Positions 61,020-64,000 of a stretch of 64,000 nt of DNA are shown in pieces; within the stretch, counting starts at the first letter, position 1; the number at the start of each line of letters is the position of its first letter. The notes under the pieces are model-generated. The model was not told the DNA's origin and ran no database searches. It saw only the letters and a list, made by a program, of their open reading frames with translations. Source of the DNA: Halichoerus grypus (lineage: Eukaryota; Chordata; Mammalia; Carnivora; Phocidae); the NCBI RefSeq assembly GCF_964656455.1, contig NC_135722.1, positions 46,632,628 through 46,696,627 on the forward strand. The letters run 5' to 3'. The position numbers and the translations under genes were made by a program.

Positions 61020-62165
61020 CAGTGCTGTTTGAGGTTGGTAGCTTCTGGACGGTGTAGCACATATATGACCACTATAAATATAGATGACTTAGTGTTATGG
61101 ACTCACTCCCTAACTTCACTGTGAAGTGGGTGTGCTGGTCGGATGCTATGCTGGATGGAATTCCATAGCGGAGGATTAGGTACTCTCTGAACGTCTGGAT
61201 ATTGGTGCTGGCTGAGGTTCTGTGGGAAGAAAAAGCAAACCTATTCCCAGAATAGATCTCTATCCCTGTGAGGATGAACTGCTGGTCCAGCCAGGATGGA
61301 AGGGGCCTGATGGAGTTGATTTGCCGCCAAGTGGCTGGTTGGGCTCCTCAAGGAACAGTGCTGTATCTGGGCTGAGCATTGGTCTCTTGCTGGCAGATTG
61401 GACATTCCGAGGCAGCAGTGGCTAGATGAGTTTTGGTATATGGGGGTCTGTGCTGTTGGGCCTGTGTTTAGCCTCCATCTCTACCACTGTGACCAACTCC
61501 ATGCATATGCCTATTGTGCGAGTGACAAAGTGGCTGAGTCATTTAATCGACTTAGTTTTCAATTCCTTTCCATGGGGGATGCTCTCTGGTGTGTACTAAT
61601 GTGTGATACAAAAATCTTCATACTTTGTGCCTACTCCCCAAAGTCCAGCCACATGCCTATACCCCAGACCTTGTCTCCAATCTTCCAGACCTTTTTCTTC
61701 CAGTCCCCTGACTAGCCAGCTGGACCACTGGCCACTGCTCAGGAATGTAGTGTCCTGTATATAGCTCTCCTTCCATAACCATTTGCAGCTCTGCTCATCG
61801 GGAAGATTTCCCTTTGCTTCCCACTGTCTTTCAAGGCAGTCCCTGAATGTGACTGTCCTGCAGCCGCTGTCCATTTCTGTCTTCCACCCGCATACCAGGC
61901 TGACCCATCAACAAACCAAGCTTGGTCACCGTTTCCATTTCACAGTGAACTACTGATGCCTGCACCTGACTTTATGGTTCGGCAGAACGCAGTTCATAAT
62001 GGGAAGGTCTTGATGTATTGTCCCTTAGTGCTCATGCTCAAGCAATTTCATCTAAACCAGGGCCCAGTCATGCGCCAGGAGCTGTTTCTCAAAAGGTATA
62101 TAAATCTCTGTTGCACATGGCATGGTTTTGCTCCAGAATCCCAGGGGCCTGCTTTGTGATGCTTT
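61020..62165 (-). mobile_element. Endogenous retrovirus relic, ERVL-type pol, antisense
   Basis: The minus strand reads as decayed retroviral pol of the ERVL class, from the reverse-transcriptase/RNase H part at the right end to the integrase part at the left. Recognition is at nucleotide level (for example the reversed phrases around 61320-61420 and 61620-61740). The frame is broken by many stops and shifts, the longest open piece being 92 codons at 61874-61596. No LTR, gag or env was found in the window. A long-dead fossil. Confidence 0.75.
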
Positions 62166-62213
62166 TTAATGATTGGAGCTGGATGAGGTACATGAAAGCT
62201 CATTAATTTTTCC

Positions 62214-62403
62214 TTTTTTTTAAGATTTTATTTATTTATTTATTTGTCAGAGAGAGAGAGAGACAGCAGAAGCAGGGGGAGTGGCAGGCAGAGAGAGAAG
62301 CAGGCTCCTTGCTGAGCAGGGAGCTGGATGTGGGACTCAATTGCAGGGATCATGACCTGAGCCGAAGGCAGACGCTTAACCATCTGAGCCACCCAGGCAT
62401 CTC
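62214..62403 (-). mobile_element. CAN-SINE, antisense
   Basis: Reverse SINE with a GACAGCAGAAGCAGGGGGAG variant middle. TAATTTTT flanks it (62204 and 62404). Confidence 0.92.
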
Positions 62404-62428
62404 TAATTTTTCATATTAAAAAGATTTA

Positions 62429-62625
62429 GGGGTGCCTGGGTGGCTCAGTTGGTTGGGTGACCAACTCTTGATTTCCATTCAGTTCACGGTTGTGAAATGG
62501 AGCCTCACGTTAGGCTCCGTGCTCAGCATGGAGTCTGCTTGGGATTCTCTTTTTCTCCCTCTCCTGCCTCTCCCCCAGCTCACGCTCTCTCTCTCAAAAT
62601 AAATAAGTAAAATATTTTTAAAAAT
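62429..62625 (+). mobile_element. CAN-SINE, sense, older type
   Basis: GGGGTGCCTGGGTGGCTCAG head, GGAGTCTGCTTGGGATTCTC middle, CTCTCTCTCAAAATAAATAA tail. Placed head-to-head with the previous SINE, 25 bp apart. Confidence 0.92.
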
Positions 62626-62634
62626 ACTTAAAAA

Positions 62635-64000
62635 ATATATATGGTTCTTGCCTTTATGGAGTTTGCAGTCTAATGAAGAGATAGATACTGATTTTTTAAA
62701 AATCACTCAAATGTTCAGTTGCAACTGTGATAAGTTCTGTGAAGACGCCCAATGCTATGAGAACCTAGGGGATTTGGCTTATTCAGTGAGGTCAGGAGGA
62801 CTTCCCTGAGGTTGAAGGTTGAAGTTGACTGGGCAGATGAGGAGGAAGGGAAGAGTGTTTATGTAGAGGGAGCAATGTTATGCCAAGTGTCTGTGCTGGG
62901 AAGGAGCAGAGAGTACGCAAACCCAAAGGCTGGTTTGCACAGCTGGAGCAGAGGATGGTGGGGCGTGTGGTAGGGATGAAGCCAAGCAAGAGCAGGAGGC
63001 CAGCTGTGCAGGGCCATGGAAATCACCTGAGGGAGTTTTATCTTTACTATTGGAGCCCTGAGAATTCATGCAAGGGTTTCCTGAAGGTGGGTGGAGGTGA
63101 CATGTTCAGATTTTAATTTTGAGGAAGGGATGTGAGCATCCCAACTAGTGGCCAAAGGGGAGATGAGAGCAGCTTGGACTAGGAGTGGTGGAGTTAAAGG
63201 GAAGGGGTTCTAGGTTCTAGAGTTGCTTCAGAGGCAAGACTGACAGGACCTGGTGATGGATTGGGTATGGGCTGAGAAAAAAGAGTTGTCAAGGGTATCT
63301 CCTAGGCCTTAGGGTTGCGTAGTCTACACTAAAGTTCAGTATGCAGACATGTGCTTATAGCCAAGTTAAAATGTGGGATGGTGTGTATATCTGTGCTTAG
63401 GGGCTCATTTCCCTGTGGGACACCCTCTAGCTGTTTTGAACTTCCTTTACTCATACTGATTCTGAGGGAGGTGGGGCTGGCTGAGCACATGAGAATCCTT
63501 GGAACTTGAGGTTCCTTCCTGCCTTTCCCTCACCCTGTTGTTTCTTCCAGGGTGAGGCGGGCCCTGAACATTTCTGCTTTGGCCCTCAGGCTGGGGTTGC
63601 AGTGATCTCAACTTCCGAAAGAGGCTTATTATCGGGTCTGACCTTTTAACTCGAGCTGCACAGGCTGGGCAGCTGCAGCAACCTTGGAACTGCAGGATTA
63701 ATTGCTGAGAGCCTAGTTTCAATTGCTTGATTGCTGACCCCAGAGCTGGGCCAAGAGCATCCCTGGACCAAACTGTGTTACTTTTCTTTCATCTTGGTTC
63801 AACTCTTGGTTCCTGATCTCCTGCTCCATCTTTAGTAAGTTCTGGCTTTGGGGCCAGATAATACCTTCCCTACCTCTGTGGGCAGTCATGGGCCAGACAA
63901 CTCTTGGAATCTTTACGTTGCACTTTCCAAAATGTTGCTGTTCCCACTGATGTTTCAACTGAGAACCAAAAACATTGAACACGTTAGGGACAGGCCTTCT
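62635..64000. other. Intergenic sequence; probable ancient repeat in first half
   Basis: 62640-63310 has the wording of an old interspersed repeat (CTTATGGAGTTTGCAGTCTA, GAGGACTTCCCTGAGGTTGA, GGAGTTTTATC, TTCAGATTTTAATTTTGAGG), family not certain. 63311-64000 shows nothing that I recognise. Confidence 0.4.

Noticed and set aside
61596..61874. 92-codon minus-strand frame as a gene
   Set aside because: It lies in the ERVL pol relic and is only a surviving open piece of a broken frame.
58431..64000. Neighbouring gene start downstream of DENND5A
   Set aside because: No spliced homology, CpG island or long frame found. In human the next gene in this direction, as I recall, is SCUBE2, tens of kb away.

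Overview
The window is nuclear DNA from a mammal of the order Carnivora. The main evidence is more than 35 copies of the carnivore tRNA-Lys-derived SINE (CAN-SINE/SINEC; head like 'GGGCGCCTGGGTGGCTCAG', tail with (AAATA)n and AATCTTT-poly(A)) together with L1 fragments carrying the 3' UTR usual in carnivores. The young SINE type (gene-proximal text 'CTGCCTTCGGCTCAGG', tail 'CTGTCAAATAAATAAATAAA') and the absence of the canid SINEC_Cf head suggest an arctoid such as a bear, a pinniped or a musteloid. That last step is inference.

One protein-coding gene is present: the 3' three quarters of DENND5A (RAB6IP1), on the + strand. Nineteen coding exons from 8866 to 55805 splice with GT-AG boundaries and matching phases into one uninterrupted frame of 970 complete codons plus a split first codon. 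They encode the end of cDENN, dDENN, RUN1, PLAT and RUN2, ending at a TGA at 55803-55805. If the human 23-exon, 1,287-residue layout holds, these are exons 5-23, residues 317-1287, and exons 1-4 lie upstream of the window. The 3' UTR follows, with poly(A) signals at 55944 and 56630. It carries an unexpected CpG-rich block.

Layout: 1-8865 is intron, very rich in antisense SINEs. 8866-21334 holds four exons separated by L1- and MIR-filled introns. 21335-28606 is an intron whose second half is one long antisense L1 ending about 43 bp before the next acceptor. 28607-36245 has four exons with a large L1/SINE nest at 32400-35424. 36246-42617 is a repeat-rich intron. 42618-55805 holds the eleven exons for most of RUN1, PLAT and RUN2, with fewer repeats. 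56650-64000 is intergenic: MIR/L2 relics, an ancient L1M fragment, a decayed antisense ERVL pol relic, two SINEs, and no gene that I can support.

I found no new gene system. The second-look items are mostly structural: a SINE that appears to have carried a 3' flanking segment with it, two sites hit twice by retrotransposition (three copies of one target duplication each), a perfect 56-bp simple-sequence palindrome, two tiny L1 insertions of about 50 bp, a template-switch-like inverted repeat inside a SINE, and a small unexplained antisense open frame next to the exon at 44643.
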